Source: Pseudoalteromonas sp. NC201 (GTDB lineage Bacteria; Pseudomonadota; Gammaproteobacteria; Enterobacterales; Alteromonadaceae). Taken from it: a DNA stretch of 64,000 nt. The first letter of the stretch is position 1. Every line of letters starts with the position of its first letter. The stretch lies in assembly GCF_002850255.1 (NCBI RefSeq), contig NZ_CP022522.1, positions 3,688,501-3,752,500 on the forward strand, written 5' to 3'. Made by a program: the position numbers and the translations under genes. The notes beneath the pieces were generated by a model. The model searched no databases. It saw nothing but the letters and a program-made list of their open reading frames with translations, and had not been told where the DNA came from. Below are positions 61,532 to 64,000 of this stretch, piece by piece.

Positions 61532-62563
61532 CTACACCGCTAAGATTTTTGGCTCGTATGTTGAGCCGTTTTTAAGTAAGGCATAGGCTGTTCTAACCGT
61601 TTTGTTGGCCAATGCAATGGCAACACATTTCACGCTTTTCTTGGTGAGTAGATTTTTTATCCAGCGTTCTTTCTCTGTGGTCGCTTCTTTATGTTTTAGC
61701 CTACTGACTACCGTTCTTGCACCGAGAAACAGGTTTTTCCTTAATGTATTGCCTCGTCTTTTGGGGATATGGCCTATCTTGGCTTTTCCGCCTGATGAGT
61801 GCTGTGTCGGTGTTACACCAGCACATGCCGCCGCCCCTCTGGCATTACTAAATTGTGAGGTATTGCCTAAAAAGGATAACAGCTCTATCGCGGTAATTGG
61901 GCCAACACCTTCTAATGCCATTAAACGCTGGCAGCTCTCATTTTGCTTGGTTATCGCTTCAACTTGTTTATGTAGCTGTGCTTTAGCGTCGCATTGTGTT
62001 TTATATAGGTCATAACTCACCGCGAGTGCTTGTTTTAATGCGATGGGGAGCGCATTTTCAGCATCTTCTAAAATATCTGGAACGACTTGTGTTAACGCAG
62101 CATCGCCTTGATTAATAACAATACCAAACTCTAATAGCAATCCACGTATTTGATTTGAAAGCTGAGTCTTTTGTTTATCTACTAAGGTTCTCGCTTGGCT
62201 CAATGACTGCAACGTTTGCTCTTCAACTGTCATGATTTTACAGGGCTTTACGTTATATGCTTGGCTTGCACTGGCAATGGCGAGAACATCGTTTGCATCG
62301 GTTTTTTGGCCTTGCCTAAACGCTTTAACGAACTTAGGGGGAAGCAACATGACATCATGCCCCAGCGACAGCGCTTTGCGAGCAATAAGCTGGGCGCTAC
62401 CACAAGCTTCCATCACGACCTTTGAACCCTCGGCTTTTGCTAGCAACTCAAACATAGGTTCGCGTTTCATTGGCTTATTAAACTTGAGTTTATTGCCTTT
62501 CAGCTGCGCCACCTGGAAAATGTTTTTTGCCAAGTCGATAGCAATTAAATTAGACTGTGTCAT
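61532..62563 (-). CDS. IS110-family transposase (DEDD recombinase)
   Basis: A 343-residue transposase. The N-terminal RuvC-like DEDD domain shows Asp in IAIDLAKN, Glu in VVMEACGS and Asp residues in KTDANDVLAIA; the C-terminal Tnp_20 domain shows ALEGVGPITA, GAAACAGVTPTQHSSGGK and the conserved Ser. The frame is intact, so the element may be active. AGGAG eight bases before the ATG at 62563 is the ribosome-binding site; the open frame extends 27 codons upstream to the end of the element. The site is buried in a hairpin (62562-62644). Confidence 0.92.
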   Translation of the reverse strand: MTQSNLIAIDLAKNIFQVAQLKGNKLKFNKPMKREPMFELLAKAEGSKVVMEACGSAQLIARKALSLGHDVMLLPPKFVKAFRQGQKTDANDVLAIASASQAYNVKPCKIMTVEEQTLQSLSQARTLVDKQKTQLSNQIRGLLLEFGIVINQGDAALTQVVPDILEDAENALPIALKQALAVSYDLYKTQCDAKAQLHKQVEAITKQNESCQRLMALEGVGPITAIELLSFLGNTSQFSNARGAAACAGVTPTQHSSGGKAKIGHIPKRRGNTLRKNLFLGARTVVSRLKHKEATTEKERWIKNLLTKKSVKCVAIALANKTVRTAYALLKNGSTYEPKILAV

Positions 62564-62644
62564 GTATGGACTCCTTATTTGGTAAAAGTGTTTTGCAATA
62601 TCTTTATACCGTACTCTCCCGTTAAGGGGGAGGAGTCCATACAT
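62562..62644 (-). promoter_or_regulatory. Perfect 14-bp hairpin over the transposase ribosome-binding site and start
   Basis: ATGTATGGACTCCT (plus strand 62562-62575) is exactly mirrored by AGGAGTCCATACAT (62631-62644), with 55 bases between. In the mRNA the second arm contains AGGAG and the AUG of the transposase, so the stem hides them. The outer arm is the terminal inverted repeat of the element itself. Confidence 0.75.
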
Positions 62645-62673
62645 CTCCCACCATGTTGCACTGTGCCTATACT

Positions 62674-62700
62674 GTGGTAGGAGCGAGTTTACCTCGCGAT
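62674..62700. repeat. REP-like palindromic element, copy 2
   Basis: GTGGTAGGAGCGAGTTTACCTCGCGAT contains the GTAG start and the GCGAG-tttac-CTCGC stem typical of REP sequences. CTCCCACCA at 62645-62653 partly mirrors it, the same arrangement as copy 1. Confidence 0.65.
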
Positions 62701-62758
62701 GTGTTGATTGGCTTGTGAGGTTTTATATCTCTCAAATCTCTATACCCCAAACAGAAAA

Positions 62759-62786
62759 AAACCCGTCGCATTACTGCAACGGGTTT
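62759..62786 (-). terminator. rRNA operon terminator
   Basis: AAACCCGT and ACGGGTTT pair, extended by GCA/TGC inside. On the minus strand a run of seven T follows. It lies 10 bases after the 5S rRNA 3' end. Confidence 0.9.
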
Positions 62787-62795
62787 CTCTTATTT

Positions 62796-62912
62796 GGCCC
62801 TGGCGATGTTCTACTTTCACATGGGTAATCCACACTATCATCGACGCTGTTTTGTTTCACTTCTGAGTTCGGCATGGGGTCAGGTGGGTCCAAAACGCTA
62901 TAGTCACCAGGA
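62796..62912 (-). rRNA. rrf: 5S ribosomal RNA
   Basis: The minus strand reads CCTGGTGACTATAGCG, then GACCCACCTGACCCCATGCC and GAACTCAGAAGTGAAAC, and ends GTAGAACATCGCCAGGGCC, the full conserved 5S pattern. The two ends pair as helix I. Length about 117 bases. Confidence 0.97.
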
Positions 62913-63029
62913 AATTCTGTTCATCAATGAAGTCTCCCTCATCAATGTAAATCCGGAAAAAGCTATTAAATTCTTTTGTCTACTTTAGTCTATTAACTTC
63001 TGTCGCTTATAAACCACTTTGGCGTTGTA

Positions 63030-64000
<971 letters not shown>

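Larger units (their letters stand above)
61245..62643 (-). mobile_element. IS110/IS1111-type insertion sequence (about 1.4 kb)
   Basis: TATATGGACTGCTCC at 61245-61259 and GGAGGAGTCCATACA at 62629-62643 are inverted repeats matching at 13 of 15 positions. They enclose one intact transposase gene and about 270 non-coding bases on its 3' side. Single-gene structure, DEDD transposase and (sub)terminal inverted repeats fit the IS1111 subgroup. True tips may lie a few bases outside the repeats, and no target duplication is expected. It sits between hemN and the 3' end of an rRNA operon. Confidence 0.8.

Overview
The window is chromosomal DNA of a marine gammaproteobacterium of the Alteromonadales, most likely Pseudoalteromonas. 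This is inferred from gene content and order (pilMNOPQ-aroK-aroB-damX-dam, rpe-gph-trpS, astCAD beside a pabA-type gene, priA-ftsN-hslVU, metJ divergent from metBL, a complete hut set, speD of the E. coli class) and from the moderate, AT-leaning base composition. No single sequence here proves the genus. Almost everything is conserved housekeeping; accessory DNA is confined to a few short patches. LAYOUT: 1-3.4 kb is a thiamine operon (thiC-thiO-thiS, minus strand, running off the left edge) behind a TPP riboswitch. 3.5-7 kb has a META-domain lipoprotein, a thioesterase, a TonB-dependent receptor and a small unknown gene. 7.3-8.7 kb is an AT-rich accessory patch: an XRE regulator, then a 58-codon gene with a double-glycine-type leader, translationally coupled (ATGA) to a six-helix membrane protein. 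8.8-10.6 kb has speD, an OsmC-family gene and a DUF3802-type gene. 10.7-16.8 kb holds the arginine succinyltransferase genes astC-astA-astD, an HDOD protein and a pabA-type amidotransferase. 17-28.9 kb is the long minus-strand series pilMNOPQ, aroK, aroB, damX, dam, rpe, gph, trpS, interrupted between dam and rpe by two small plus-strand genes. 29-31.5 kb is mrcA (PBP1A), divergent from pilM. 31.6-35.8 kb is the methionine block metB-metL and metJ with a MetJ operator. 35.9-38.1 kb has a malic enzyme, about 0.75 kb of non-coding DNA with inverted repeats, and rpmE. 38.3-43.4 kb is priA, an ftsN-like gene, hslV, hslU and a DUF971 gene. 43.4-47.6 kb has GrpB, a chemoreceptor, a TIGR00661-type glycosyltransferase and a PAP2 phosphatase. 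47.7-56.6 kb has rraA-hutG, hutI followed by a degenerate GGDEF-EAL gene, hutC, and hutU-hutH, with two HutC-type operators. 56.6-61 kb has a Rossmann epimerase-like gene, a Cache chemoreceptor and hemN. 61-62.7 kb is an IS110/IS1111-type insertion sequence flanked by REP-like palindromes. 62.8-64 kb is the 3' end of an rRNA operon (5S and partial 23S, minus strand). HOW IT WORKS TOGETHER: several regulatory circuits can be read directly: TPP riboswitch on thiC; MetJ on metBL; HutC on its own gene, hutI and hutUH, with the c-di-GMP-type gene lying in the hutI unit. The best candidates for something undescribed are the double-glycine peptide/membrane-protein pair at 7.8-8.65 kb, the guide-RNA region of the insertion sequence with a third copy of its terminal repeat over the transposase ribosome-binding site, and a 90-nt inverted-repeat element upstream of the malic enzyme gene.
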